Shown here: positions 33,357 through 46,794 of the stretch, piece after piece
Position numbering within the stretch: the stretch's first letter is position 1
Layout: the number at the start of each line of letters is the position of its first letter
NCBI GenBank assembly: GCA_963210315.1
Contig: OY723254.1
Coordinates: 2,442,121-2,506,120, forward strand
Direction: 5' to 3'
From: Rhynchopus euleeides
Lineage: Eukaryota; Euglenozoa; Diplonemea; Diplonemida; Diplonemidae
DNA: 64,000 nucleotides
Notes under the pieces: generated by a model
Told to the model about the DNA's origin: nothing
The model's input: the letters and a program-made list of their open reading frames with translations, nothing else
The model's database searches: none
Program-made: the position numbers and the translations under genes

Positions 33357-36300
33357 GCAAACCCGCAAACCCGCAAACCCGCAAACCCGCAAACCCGCAA
33401 ACCCGCAAACCCGCAAACCCGCAAACCCGCAAACCCGCAAACCCGCAAACCCGCAAACCCGCAAACCCGCAAACCCGCAAACCCGCAAACCCGCAAACCC
33501 GCAAACCCGCAAACCCGCAAACCCGCAAACCCGCAAACCCGCAAACCCGCAAACCCGCAAACCCGCAAACCCGCAAACCCGCAAACCCGCAAACCCGCAA
33601 ACCCGCAAACCCGCAAACCCGCAAACCCGCAAACCCGCAAACCCGCAAACCCGCAAACCCGCAAACCCGCAAACCCGCAAACCCGCAAACCCGCAAACCC
33701 GCAAACCCGCAAACCCGCAAACCCGCAAACCCGCAAACCCGCAAACCCGCAAACCCGCAAACCCGCAAACCCGCAAACCCGCAAACCCGCAAACCCGCAA
33801 ACCCGCAAACCCGCAAACCCGCAAACCCGCAAACCCGCAAACCCGCAAACCCGCAAACCCGCAAACCCGCAAACCCGCAAACCCGCAAACCCGCAAACCC
33901 GCAAACCCGCAAACCCGCAAACCCGCAAACCCGCAAACCCGCAAACCCGCAAACCCGCAAACCCGCAAACCCGCAAACCCGCAAACCCGCAAACCCGCAA
34001 ACCCGCAAACCCGCAAACCCGCAAACCCGCAAACCCGCAAACCCGCAAACCCGCAAACCCGCAAACCCGCAAACCCGCAAACCCGCAAACCCGCAAACCC
34101 GCAAACCCGCAAACCCGCAAACCCGCAAACCCGCAAACCCGCAAACCCGCAAACCCGCAAACCCGCAAACCCGCAAACCCGCAAACCCGCAAACCCGCAA
34201 ACCCGCAAACCCGCAAACCCGCAAACCCGCAAACCCGCAAACCCGCAAACCCGCAAACCCGCAAACCCGCAAACCCGCAAACCCGCAAACCCGCAAACCC
34301 GCAAACCCGCAAACCCGCAAACCCGCAAACCCGCAAACCCGCAAACCCGCAAACCCGCAAACCCGCAAACCCGCAAACCCGCAAACCCGCAAACCCGCAA
34401 ACCCGCAAACCCGCAAACCCGCAAACCCGCAAACCCGCAAACCCGCAAACCCGCAAACCCGCAAACCCGCAAACCCGCAAACCCGCAAACCCGCAAACCC
34501 GCAAACCCGCAAACCCGCAAACCCGCAAACCCGCAAACCCGCAAACCCGCAAACCCGCAAACCCGCAAACCCGCAAACCCGCAAACCCGCAAACCCGCAA
34601 ACCCGCAAACCCGCAAACCCGCAAACCCGCAAACCCGCAAACCCGCAAACCCGCAAACCCGCAAACCCGCAAACCCGCAAACCCGCAAACCCGCAAACCC
34701 GCAAACCCGCAAACCCGCAAACCCGCAAACCCGCAAACCCGCAAACCCGCAAACCCGCAAACCCGCAAACCCGCAAACCCGCAAACCCGCAAACCCGCAA
34801 ACCCGCAAACCCGCAAACCCGCAAACCCGCAAACCCGCAAACCCGCAAACCCGCAAACCCGCAAACCCGCAAACCCGCAAACCCGCAAACCCGCAAACCC
34901 GCAAACCCGCAAACCCGCAAACCCGCAAACCCGCAAACCCGCAAACCCGCAAACCCGCAAACCCGCAAACCCGCAAACCCGCAAACCCGCAAACCCGCAA
35001 ACCCGCAAACCCGCAAACCCGCAAACCCGCAAACCCGCAAACCCGCAAACCCGCAAACCCGCAAACCCGCAAACCCGCAAACCCGCAAACCCGCAAACCC
35101 GCAAACCCGCAAACCCGCAAACCCGCAAACCCGCAAACCCGCAAACCCGCAAACCCGCAAACCCGCAAACCCGCAAACCCGCAAACCCGCAAACCCGCAA
35201 ACCCGCAAACCCGCAAACCCGCAAACCCGCAAACCCGCAAACCCGCAAACCCGCAAACCCGCAAACCCGCAAACCCGCAAACCCGCAAACCCGCAAACCC
35301 GCAAACCCGCAAACCCGCAAACCCGCAAACCCGCAAACCCGCAAACCCGCAAACCCGCAAACCCGCAAACCCGCAAACCCGCAAACCCGCAAACCCGCAA
35401 ACCCGCAAACCCGCAAACCCGCAAACCCGCAAACCCGCAAACCCGCAAACCCGCAAACCCGCAAACCCGCAAACCCGCAAACCCGCAAACCCGCAAACCC
35501 GCAAACCCGCAAACCCGCAAACCCGCAAACCCGCAAACCCGCAAACCCGCAAACCCGCAAACCCGCAAACCCGCAAACCCGCAAACCCGCAAACCCGCAA
35601 ACCCGCAAACCCGCAAACCCGCAAACCCGCAAACCCGCAAACCCGCAAACCCGCAAACCCGCAAACCCGCAAACCCGCAAACCCGCAAACCCGCAAACCC
35701 GCAAACCCGCAAACCCGCAAACCCGCAAACCCGCAAACCCGCAAACCCGCAAACCCGCAAACCCGCAAACCCGCAAACCCGCAAACCCGCAAACCCGCAA
35801 ACCCGCAAACCCGCAAACCCGCAAACCCGCAAACCCGCAAACCCGCAAACCCGCAAACCCGCAAACCCGCAAACCCGCAAACCCGCAAACCCGCAAACCC
35901 GCAAACCCGCAAACCCGCAAACCCGCAAACCCGCAAACCCGCAAACCCGCAAACCCGCAAACCCGCAAACCCGCAAACCCGCAAACCCGCAAACCCGCAA
36001 ACCCGCAAACCCGCAAACCCGCAAACCCGCAAACCCGCAAACCCGCAAACCCGCAAACCCGCAAACCCGCAAACCCGCAAACCCGCAAACCCGCAAACCC
36101 GCAAACCCGCAAACCCGCAAACCCGCAAACCCGCAAACCCGCAAACCCGCAAACCCGCAAACCCGCAAACCCGCAAACCCGCAAACCCGCAAACCCGCAA
36201 ACCCGCAAACCCGCAAACCCGCAAACCCGCAAACCCGCAAACCCGCAAACCCGCAAACCCGCAAACCCGCAAACCCGCAAACCCGCAAACCCGCAAACCC

Positions 36301-37511
36301 GCAAACCCGCAAACCCGCAAACCCGCAAACCCGCAAACCCGCAAACCCGCAAACCCGCAAACCCGCAAACCCGCAAACCCGCAAACCCGCAAACCCGCAA
36401 ACCCGCAAACCCGCAAACCCGCAAACCCGCAAACCCGCAAACCCGCAAACCCGCAAACCCGCAAACCCGCAAACCCGCAAACCCGCAAACCCGCAAACCC
36501 GCAAACCCGCAAACCCGCAAACCCGCAAACCCGCAAACCCGCAAACCCGCAAACCCGCAAACCCGCAAACCCGCAAACCCGCAAACCCGCAAACCCGCAA
36601 ACCCGCAAACCCGCAAACCCGCAAACCCGCAAACCCGCAAACCCGCAAACCCGCAAACCCGCAAACCCGCAAACCCGCAAACCCGCAAACCCGCAAACCC
36701 GCAAACCCGCAAACCCGCAAACCCGCAAACCCGCAAACCCGCAAACCCGCAAACCCGCAAACCCGCAAACCCGCAAACCCGCAAACCCGCAAACCCGCAA
36801 ACCCGCAAACCCGCAAACCCGCAAACCCGCAAACCCGCAAACCCGCAAACCCGCAAACCCGCAAACCCGCAAACCCGCAAACCCGCAAACCCGCAAACCC
36901 GCAAACCCGCAAACCCGCAAACCCGCAAACCCGCAAACCCGCAAACCCGCAAACCCGCAAACCCGCAAACCCGCAAACCCGCAAACCCGCAAACCCGCAA
37001 ACCCGCAAACCCGCAAACCCGCAAACCCGCAAACCCGCAAACCCGCAAACCCGCAAACCCGCAAACCCGCAAACCCGCAAACCCGCAAACCCGCAAACCC
37101 GCAAACCCGCAAACCCGCAAACCCGCAAACCCGCAAACCCGCAAACCCGCAAACCCGCAAACCCGCAAACCCGCAAACCCGCAAACCCGCAAACCCGCAA
37201 ACCCGCAAACCCGCAAACCCGCAAACCCGCAAACCCGCAAACCCGCAAACCCGCAAACCCGCAAACCCGCAAACCCGCAAACCCGCAAACCCGCAAACCC
37301 GCAAACCCGCAAACCCGCAAACCCGCAAACCCGCAAACCCGCAAACCCGCAAACCCGCAAACCCGCAAACCCGCAAACCCGCAAACCCGCAAACCCGCAA
37401 ACCCGCAAACCCGCAAACCCGCAAACCCGCAAACCCGCAAACCCGCAAACCCGCAAACCCGCAAACCCGCAAACCCGCAAACCCGCAAACCCGCAAACCC
37501 GCAAACCCGCA
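33357..37511. repeat. 8-bp tandem array 1, (GCAAACCC)n, about 519 copies
   Basis: 4,155 bases of what looks like a perfect 8-mer, no variant units seen. The opposite strand is GGGTTTGC repeats: runs of three G separated by five bases, able to form G-quadruplexes and telomere-like in composition. The unit has no stop codon in any frame, so the long open frames through it are not genes. Left border: the 32-bp minisatellite. Right border: the Helitron 3' tip. Confidence 0.97.
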
Positions 37512-37545
37512 CTAGAAGTGTAAGCACCCGTTGCTACCTTCCTGC
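37512..37545 (-). other. Candidate Helitron 3' terminus (stem-loop plus CTAG)
   Basis: Read on the minus strand: GTAGCA, loop ACGGG, TGCTTAC (a 6-bp stem with one bulged base), then ACTT and CTAG, followed by host T. The spacing and CTRR end fit the family; the stem is shorter than typical. Confidence 0.5.
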
Positions 37546-37931
37546 GCTGGTGGTAGGTGTATGCTTGGTGTGAGTGTGTTGCTGTATTTGTGTGTCGTCC
37601 TGCAATGATTTCGTGGGGAGGGGGCTGGGTCGGACGTGTCTTGTCTGTGTCTGTCACTGCTCTGTCGCTTGATTCTGTGGCTGCTCATTTCACCCGTTGG
37701 CCAAAACGGACGCCCCCTTTTCGACACTCCCAGGTATCGAGCCGGTTGGTGTAGTGCTTTCAGTTTTTTTTTTACTTTCCCTTTCCCGCCCCCCTCCCTC
37801 TCTCCTTCCCAAGTCACACGCCTTCAGCTTCGTGCATCAACAATACCCTGATGTGTTGTCGATTACCTTCGGCGGTGCAACCTTTTGTATATTTTTTGTT
37901 ATTGTATTTTTACATCACACACACCGTTTTT

Positions 37932-39000
37932 TTATGGCGTCCCCCACCTGACCTCCCACATGTCCCGCCCCTTGAGGAACCGTCTGTCCCTCTCATGCTT
38001 CCGCTTCGTTCCAGCACGGCACTTGTGGCTTTTCCTGCCGACAACCGCTCCGCATGATCTGCAGACCTGGAGGCACCCCTCCTTGTGCATGTTGTATGCG
38101 GCGGTGTTTTTGAAGGCAAAGAGACATCTCTTGCAGACGATCTGTTTGGTGTGTGGTGATCGAGTATCGAATCGTGTGTGCATGGCATACCTCGTCGTCC
38201 CACCTCTTCTCGTATCTTGTGACTGTTTCAACACGCACGCGTCTTCCAGGCTCTTCTGTTCCCATCCGAGGGGTCAGGAGTGAGGACAGAAGAGGGCGAG
38301 ACACAGCTGTCAGCTCGGCACCGTCGTCAGCCTGTTCTTCTCCCTCTTTGCTCTCAGGACAGACAGCCGCCAGCTCGGGATTGTCGCCGGCCGGCTTCAG
38401 TGCTGACAGAGGCCAGCTTATGCTGTACAGACTTCCCAGAAGATCCTGCACGTTGATCTCCTCCTTGTTCGGTTGTGGAGCTTTGTCACTGTTCTCTTGA
38501 GGAACAAGAACAGTCACCGAATTTGGGACAGGGTCGATGGGTGGCACGTATGTTAGGTAGATCCCGCTTTCGTCGTCAGAATCCTCCCCATCATCAGCTG
38601 TGTCATCAGAATCATCCCCATCGTCGAGATTGTTGCGCTGATGCTCCAAGAAGGCGATGTACTCGTCATCTTCGATGGGGTCGTCTATTAGGCCCATGTC
38701 GGTCCTTGCATCCATCATCTTCCCATGGTCTGCCGCTGCCCGGATCTGGGACACGATCTCATCAGCATCCAGGGGGGAGTCATCGGCATCCGGATCCTCC
38801 CCAAAGATCTCCTTCTGGAACCCCTGCCACTCCTCCCTCCACTCCCTCGCTTCTTCTTCAGCCTTGAGCTCCATCGTGAGCGCGTACGGGACTGGCATCG
38901 GGAGACCATTCTTGATGTTTCGGATGGAGATCTGTGATGGAGAGATGATACGTATCGTGTATTGTCCCGACTCCAGCAGCTTGTCCAGCTGCCTCCCCAT
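37932..39000 (-). CDS. Helitron-borne acidic protein with C-terminal zinc-finger, 2 exons
   Basis: Exon 1 39000-38191 (270 codons), a 49-base intron 38190-38142 (GTATGC ... ACAG) and exon 2 38141-37932, giving 339 residues. Without splicing the frame runs on in nonsense to 37993; with splicing it gains IVCKRCLFAFKNTAAYNMH (then C) and CRSCGAVVGRKSHKC, two Cys/His zinc-knuckle or C2H2-like units, and ends in a basic tail. Residues 1-60 look folded (IRIISPSQISIRNI). Residues ~75-150 are strongly acidic (DDGDDSDDTADDGEDSDDE). The fingers resemble the Cys/His units at the N-terminus of the neighbouring Rep protein, so it may bind element DNA. The family is not recognised; not every Helitron has such a gene. 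Confidence 0.7.
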
Positions 39001-39404
39001 TGTGTTGTAGTTGTGTTCGAACCTGAAGGGTGATGCTGTGTGTGTGTGAACAACATGTGCAAGAAGAAGTACAATGTCACAGCGTTGAGTCGAGGGGGGG
39101 AAAGGGGGTGGGGCTGGGTGGGGTGGGGGGGGGGGGATCGAGGCATGTATCTTCTCTTACTGCCATGGCTGCTCCTTTCACCCGTCTGCCAGGACGGACG
39201 CCCCCCAATCGATTCTTGGCAAATCAACCAGGTTTGGTGTGGTGCTTTTTGGCTGTGTTATTTTTTTGTTTCTTTTTCTCACGTTGTTTTGCCCTTCCAC
39301 CCCACCCAACCCATCTGTACACAGAAACAAAACCGATAAAGACGAAACTGAAGACTGAAAGAAAGAAAGCCATCGAATCAGCTCATCTTCTTGAACTGCT
39401 GCTC

Positions 39405-42400
39405 TCAGATGGCAGGGAAGGGAATGACGTGGTCGGGATGATAGGTGGCGGGATAGTGGGCGTTTTGAAGGCCATGCCTGTGTGCCTGCAACTTGTTTTC
39501 ATCTGTTGCCAGGCCAATGACATAGTGATCCCCAAACCCCCTGTTGCCCAGATTTATCAACAACACCCTTCTGTCTGGGGGGAACACAGTGAGGACATCA
39601 TCCCCCCTCTCTTGGGTGTGACAAGGAAAGAAAGACATGTAACCCACATGGTCTGTTGCGTCGTACATTTCATGACACACAGTGACGAGGACGCGAAGAT
39701 ACTCTACCGTTGCCATAATCTCCAGTCCCTCAGCATACCTTCCGAGATTGAGGAGGTCATTTTTGAGGGAGACCGTGAGGATGTTCTCGTGGTGAGGCCC
39801 CTCAGTTGTAATGCGGTTGTCAACGGCATCGCCCACAAAGGCCCCAACATTGAGACGCAGCTGACACCCCCCGTCCACCTCCCCTGTTAGATACTGGTGA
39901 ATCGCATGGAACATACAGTTCCCATCGCCCCTCACGTTCAGAGCACTGAGATCGCACACTGCCATTCTTTCTTCCAGCTTGTTGCCGAAGCGGATGCCAT
40001 GGTGAGTGGAGGACACAGCGGGCGGTCTGCTTTGGTGGGTTCGAGACTTCTTGGGCGGTGTAGAATTGTTGTCCTGCTTTCCTGCATCGTCTTGCTGCTT
40101 CCTCTTGTTGGGCGAAGTAGTCAAAGGTGGTGAAGGTGGCGAAGGAGGAGGAGAAGGAGGAGGCGTTTTGTCCGCCATGTCCTGCTCAACACGATCAGCA
40201 GTTTCAGCAGCAGCAGCATTGGCATCGTCGTTGTAGTCGTCTGGATCTTCGAAGAGGTATGGGTCGTATCCCTGCAACGGGGCGTGCAGATCTTCATGGC
40301 CCTGTGGGGGAGGGTCACAGCCGGCCTGCATCTTTCGGCTGTAGTCGATGTCCGTCTGCTCGCGGTAGTGCATCCTGTGGATGAAGTCCTTCTCACTGTC
40401 CGTCAGCTTCTGCGCCATGTCAATCCCACAGTCGCGGACCTCTGCCAGCACCTCACGAAACACAGGGTTGCTGACAGGATACGGGCGCATGCTGTCGTCC
40501 TGTGCGTTGAGGGGAAGGGCGACACGGATGCTCCCCAGATCACGGACCCGCGTCATCGCAACGTACAGCTGCCCGTGCGTGAAGCACTGGCCCTTCGTCA
40601 GGTCAAGGCCGACCTTCCCAAGCGTCTGCCCCTGCGCCTTGTTGACAGTGATGGAGAAGGCGAGGGCAACAGGGATCTGAAACCTGAAGAAGGAGAAGCC
40701 GGCCTTCTTCTCGTCTGGCTCGTTCCTGGTGCGGGGGATGTTGAACTCCTTCGCAGGGTCATCGACGGAGCAGCACATCAGGGAGTACTGCGAGGCCTTC
40801 TTGACAATCATCCGGGTGCCGTTGCACAGCCCGTCGGGCGGGTTGAGGTTTTTGAGAAGGATGACGGGGCACCCAATCTTCACCTCCAAGTCGTTGAGTG
40901 GGAAGCTCGGGTCGTTGAAGTCGTTTGCAACGCCGACGTCAACAGCACAGTCCTCGGGGACGACGTTCTTCGCAAGGATGTGCACGCTCTCGCCAGGCAT
41001 CTGTTGCAGACAGGCAGCGTTCAGCTCGCCCCTCCGGATGTTTGTCGGAGTCATGATCACCGAGTTCCCCACAACACCCTTCGGCAGCTCAGGAAAGGAG
41101 AAGTTGACGAGGTCATCGGCGGTGTACGGCGCCCCCTTCGAATGCGTCATGACAGCGGGGAGGCGGATCTGATCGTGCTCGTCGTTGCCCTGGGCAGACC
41201 CGATGGTTGACAGAAACATGGCAAACTCGGCGTTCTGCTGCCTGATCTGCTTGGTCAGCAGGAGCTTGTGGCAGCCCCCCCACAGCTCCGACATGTGAAT
41301 CGAGGCGGCGATCGTCTGCAGCCTTGTCCCATTCTTGACCACAGGGAGGGTCTGGCGGAAGTCGCCCCCAACAACAACCGTGATCCCACCGAAGGGGCGC
41401 GAGAGGTCCCCACGCACGTGCCGGCAGGTTCGGTCGAGGAGCTCAAGGTAAAACCGATGTGCCATCACGATTTCGTCCCACACAATGAGGTCGGCTCGAC
41501 GGATCAGCTCCTCTTGAACGTTGGAGAGGATGCAGTACCGCTTGTCCTCGGGGTTGTTGATGGGAAGTTTGAACCTGTTGTGCGCGGTGCGTCCCCCTTC
41601 GAGCAGCGTTGCGGCAATCCCAGATGATGCAACAGCCAGGCAGATGTTGTGATGTGTAATTTCGCCCGTTTGTGCTGACCTGTAATCCTGCCCCCTGTGG
41701 CTCCGGCCCCAGGCGAGAAGGCAGGAGTACCAAAACGTCTTCCCAGTCCCAGCGGCACCGTGGATCATGTAGAGGCCACCCGTCTTGTTTGCCACAGCAT
41801 CGCGGAGGGTGATGATGTGGCGGGCCTGCTCCCCATCCCGGTCCATCTGTCCAGCCATGGAGAGGTACTTCTGCCACTGCTGCTCCGGGTCGTACTTCTC
41901 ATCGTTCAAAACCCACGCTTCCTTCCCAAACCGCGCCGTGTCAATGTCGCTCTGGTTCAGCGCAACGGGAGGGAGTCCGAAGAGGGGGAGGATTCCCTGC
42001 CCTTCCTCCCTCTCGCGGGTGTTGGTGTTGCTCTGCAGGATCTTCTCGATGTCGAGAAGGGCAAGGGCTTCCTCCGCAGGGGTGACCTCCTCCACCATCA
42101 GCTCCTGCCGCGCCCTCGACTTCTCCGGAGGCTTGCAGATGTTGTACTTGTGCTTCTCCCACACCTCCCTGACGGCAGACTCCGGGACGTCGAAGTTGGC
42201 AAGCAGTATTGCCAGTGTGAACCGCACACAGCGTGAGGAAATCGTTGTACGGATCACCTCCTCCATTGTCTTCTGGAAGAGATCCCCATCTTCCAGAAGC
42301 CCCATCTTCTCGGCTGCTTCCTTGAACGTCTCGCACACGACCTGCTTAACAACCCCGAAGTCGTTCACAACTGCGACTGTCTTGAGGTCTTCGAAGCTTG

Positions 42401-42911
42401 TGGCTCCCTTCTTTGTGCCGAGGATGCACCGAAGGAGCTGCAGCTCAATGTCCTTCGGAGGAGTCCATCTCATCCTTCCAATCCCACACAGACGGAAGTC
42501 GCGACGTCTGCGGTCTGTGCTCGTGAAGCTCTTCGATGTTGCATCCCAGACGACACCGTGTCTCAGCGCCCACGTGTTCGTCTGGCGGTTGTAGGCGAAG
42601 AACTCTGGCACTTCGGGGTACCTGAGGCTCGTCATCCCCTCGAAGTTGCCAACGTTGCGCTTGCACTTGTCATTGGCATCGAACCAGGCGAGAAGGGAAG
42701 ACTTGGCTTTGTCGACAGCGCTCTGCAGATTCTCCGCTGTGTCAGGAGCACCGTCATCGAAGAAGACCCGCTCGTGCCCCTCCAGGTGGATGTCGAGCCT
42801 CGTGACGGTGGGCCACACCTTGGACATACTTGTGTGCAGGAGGTACCCAGCAGCTTCGGTGGACCCCATGTAGATGCCCTGCATGTAGTCGAGAGGCTCG
42901 TTGACAGGCGC

Positions 42912-42977
<66 letters not shown>

Positions 42978-45635
42978 GGTGGTGTCCCTCTTGACTGACG
43001 TTGAAACCTTTGCGTCAGCCTCGCCCTTGTAGAGGTACTTGAAGAGGTAGTGGACGACCTTGATGGAGGAGACGGGGTTCACGTTCACGTGTGCGTTCAT
43101 CAGGCAGCAGAGGTACAGGTTGTGCGGCACCACGTACCTGTTGTCCTTCTCATGGAGGTGCCTGTTCTTGACCGTCGATGGCGGGACAACCGTCTTGCGG
43201 CCATTGTTGGGCCTCCGCGGGAGGCAGTAGATCCCGTTTGAATCGATGATGGACACCTCCTGGAACGGCTTCGGGAAGTTCGACTTGCACTCGGACTTCC
43301 CAGTCTTTGTGCTCTTCACCTTGCACCTTGCCGATGGGATTTTGTCGCACATCAGATGCACACACGTCTCCGAGATCAGCTTGAAGGCAAGCGGCTGTGT
43401 GTCCGGATCGGGGAGCTGCGCGTTGACGATCTGATCGAGAACAACAGTTGTCTTCGGCTTGTTGTCGCTCACGACCCAGACCAGCATGTGGATGTGTGGC
43501 AGCCCTCTCTTCTGGTATTCGACCGCGTACACAAATGCCTCACACATCCCCAGCACGTTGTTATCCCGAATGGCCTCGACCAGGGCACGCACCTTTCCGT
43601 TGAAGACTCGGTGGATGAGGTCGGGCCGATCGCACGGCCGCTCCTCAGGGCGAAGATTCTCGGTGATCTCGCGCCAGTGTGGATTCGCAGTCAGCGTGAT
43701 GAAGTAGTCGGGCGCGCCGAGGCGGTTGTTGAGAGCGAGCGCGTCGTTGAGGCTCTCGTCACGCGCCTTCTTGCTTCGCTGGAAGCTCGACCCCATGGGG
43801 ATGGTCACGTTGGTGCACGGCTGTGGCGCGGCTGCCGCTGCGTTGTTGATTCGCTGCCGGAGATTGGTCGTTGTGTCAAAGCGAAACTGCTTCAGCCCCA
43901 GAGACATGTAGCCAACGCGCTGCTCGATCGCACGAAGAGCCATCTGCAGGATGAACAGCTCCGTCAGCTTCTTCATGGCCAGCGCTGGGTTCGGCTTGTT
44001 GTGCCGGTGGAAGAGGTGGAAGGCCCCGTAGTCCTGCGCGGAGACCTTGGAGTACTGCCCGTCCTGCAGCCCGTCAGCTTCCTTGTAGACACGCCAGCCA
44101 ACGCTGCTGGTTGCACGGATGTGGATGAGAGGAAACATCATCGGCTCCCAGAACCGAGACATGTAGTTCACCACCTTTTCCTCCCCACCACAGACGTTGT
44201 AGGCGCTCCACTCGGGCAGACCGTGGCGCTGCTCCCCCTTGTCGACGGTGTAGACTGCTCGCAGCTCCTGGCGCGCAAAGGCGTTGTCGTACTCGTCGCC
44301 CTTCTTCTCCTGCCCTCGCACCTCATCGAGATGGATCAGGATGCTGGTGTTGGAGTGGTTGGTGTTGTCGAGGAGGTTCCCGGCGGACCTGTACACACGG
44401 ACGTACTCGTTGTGTGTCAGGAGGAGCTGCTCAACGACAGGGTAGAGGTGGAAGATGGACGTCTTCCGTTTGGCACCACCAAGCCCCTCGATGACAGAGG
44501 CGGCGGTGTCTTCCCCAGCAAAGATCCACTGCTTCCGGCGGACCTGTGCATCGGATGCCACAGACAGAAGCTTCTTCACCCCGACACCCTTCAGCGTCAC
44601 CGTGCGCAGCCCGGACATCCCCGCGAAGCTCTTGTGCGCGGAATGCCTGGCAACAGCAAGCTGAAAGTAGCTGTTGATGATGTAGGCGTTGTCACGGAAC
44701 TCCTGTGTGGAGAAGTCGGCTTCGTGGGCGTCGTTGATGTACTGGATCGGGTCCAGCTTGAGGGAACCGCCCTTGCAGCAGAACCTCCCCGTGGTCGAGT
44801 TGCGCTGGATCTCAAATGGGAAGAGGAGCGCATCGCAAGCGGAGCAGGGCACGACCGCCCCGAGGTAGTCCGCTGTGACACTGCCATCGACGAAGTCCTC
44901 CAGACGGCACGCACCGCGGAACTTTGTTGTATCCAAGGGCGCTGACTGCTGCAGGGCACGGAGGAACCTCCGGATCCTGTCGATGCGCTCTGCGAAGAGC
45001 TCGGGGTGGTTATCCAGCTGGTGATGCAGGATGTCGGCTGCAATCGAGGATGCAAGGTGCAGCTGGCTGTCATCGAGGTCGAGCGCTGCAACTTCTGCCC
45101 CCAGCTCCTGCATCCTTCTCTTTTCCCATCCGGTGATTCCAAGCAGCGAACCTGGGGGAAGAGACTCCGAGGGATCCGATTCAGGAGGGGTGTTCTTGAA
45201 GAGGACCCTTCCGAAGCCCACCCTCTGGAGGTAGACGTGCTTCGCAGCCGTTGTGATGGCAGGGACATCGGAGGAGGGATCGATTCTTGCCCGCCAGTCC
45301 AGCGCTCCTCCTGTGTGGATGAAGGGACACACCGCTTCGTGCCTTTCCCTGTTGCCATCATATTTTGTTTCGAAGCACCACCGGCATGGTACAGTGCAGG
45401 CGCGTTGGTGCAGTGTCAGTTCAGACATCCGGACGAAGGGTCTCCCACACCGCTCGCATGGGAAACAACCCTGGGCAGCTGGTTTGGAAGTGCAGGCATG
45501 TGCAGAAAGTCCTCCTTTTGTGGCAAAGGTGACATGGCAGTGCCGGCACGTTGTCATACAGCTTTTTGACCGGCGGCGATGTTGATTGAGGTTGATGACG
45601 TGATGAAGGCATCGGCTGCACTGTTGAAGTGGCAT
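39405..45635 (-). CDS. Helitron Rep/Pif1-type helicase with N-terminal zinc fingers and C-terminal OTU domain
   Basis: A single 2,076-residue exon, ATG at 45635-45633. Order: four or so Cys/His zinc units in the first ~105 residues (CSRC, CRHC, CERC, CRWC); a Helitron-like N domain; the rolling-circle Rep core with the HUH motif GLPHIHMLVWV (~710-720) and the two-tyrosine motif YLFKYLYKG (~863-871); a poly-Asn run (~886-906); a Pif1-family SF1 helicase with Walker A GAAGTGKT (~1292), LIVWDEI (~1382) and the C-terminal motif NKAQGQTLGKVGLDL; an acidic Pro/Ser linker; and an OTU cysteine-protease-like domain with GDGNCMFHAIHQYL (~1903-1916) and a late His in GDHYVIGLA. It would nick, unwind and replicate the element by rolling circle. 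The OTU D, C and H residues are present, so deubiquitinase activity is possible. The long intact frame suggests recent activity. Confidence 0.95.
42916..42978. repeat. (TTG)21 microsatellite inside the Rep gene
   Basis: Twenty-one uninterrupted triplets that encode 21 Asn (AAC codons... read on the minus strand as CAA/AAC/ACA phase giving Asn) between the Rep core and the next conserved block. The exact purity points to recent slippage expansion. Confidence 0.95.
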
Positions 45636-45923
45636 CTTTGTGGTTGTGTCGTCAGTCCCTCCTCAGTCGAGACTTCAGATCTGCCGAGTGAGACGGTTGT
45701 TGTAGGCCAGCATGTTACAGACTCCCAACAGCTGTGTGTGTATGTGTGGTATCTGTGTTGGTTGGGCGGTGGTGGAGTGATGATGGATGCGCTCGGACAA
45801 AGCAAAGGAAAGAAGGAAGAAGGCAAAGAAGGAAAGAGGGTCGGGGTGGGAGGGGTGGGGGGGGGGGGGGGGGGCAGGGTTGGCTGTCACGAAGCTTGTT
45901 GGTTACAGCGAAACACTCCTCAG

Positions 45924-46547
<624 letters not shown>

Positions 46548-46781
46548 CGAGCCGATTCAGGATCTTCTCAAGGATAACTTCACAGGCTGGGTCCATCTCA
46601 ACTTTCTGTTGTTTGTGTGTGTGGTTTCCTGGTCAGGAGGAGGGTGGGTTGTGGGGGGGGAAGGTGGGCAGGACACAGGCACACACAGGCTCCAGGCACA
46701 ACACATCCTAGCACAGACAACAGAAGGCAGTAGAGGGTGGGGGGGGCAGGTGGACACAGTACACAAAATGGGGACCCCCCC

Positions 46782-46794
46782 AAAGTAATAGGGA
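46782..46794 (-). other. Candidate Helitron 5' terminus
   Basis: Minus-strand reading is TCCCTATTACTTT, with host A before it. It matches the Helitron 5' consensus in all but the third base. The tip also forms the left arm of an inverted repeat with 46961-46980, which weakens the border call. Confidence 0.45.

Noticed and set aside
33277..37657. Giant open frames of 1,390-1,450 codons on both strands through array 1 (and similar in arrays 2 and 3)
   Set aside because: The 8-mer contains no stop codon in any of six frames, so open frames are automatic; products would be pure 8-residue repeats with no start context.
40284..41210. Long + strand open frames opposite the Helitron Rep gene (also 43356-44945)
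   Set aside because: Shadows of the minus-strand Rep/helicase gene; no motif content.
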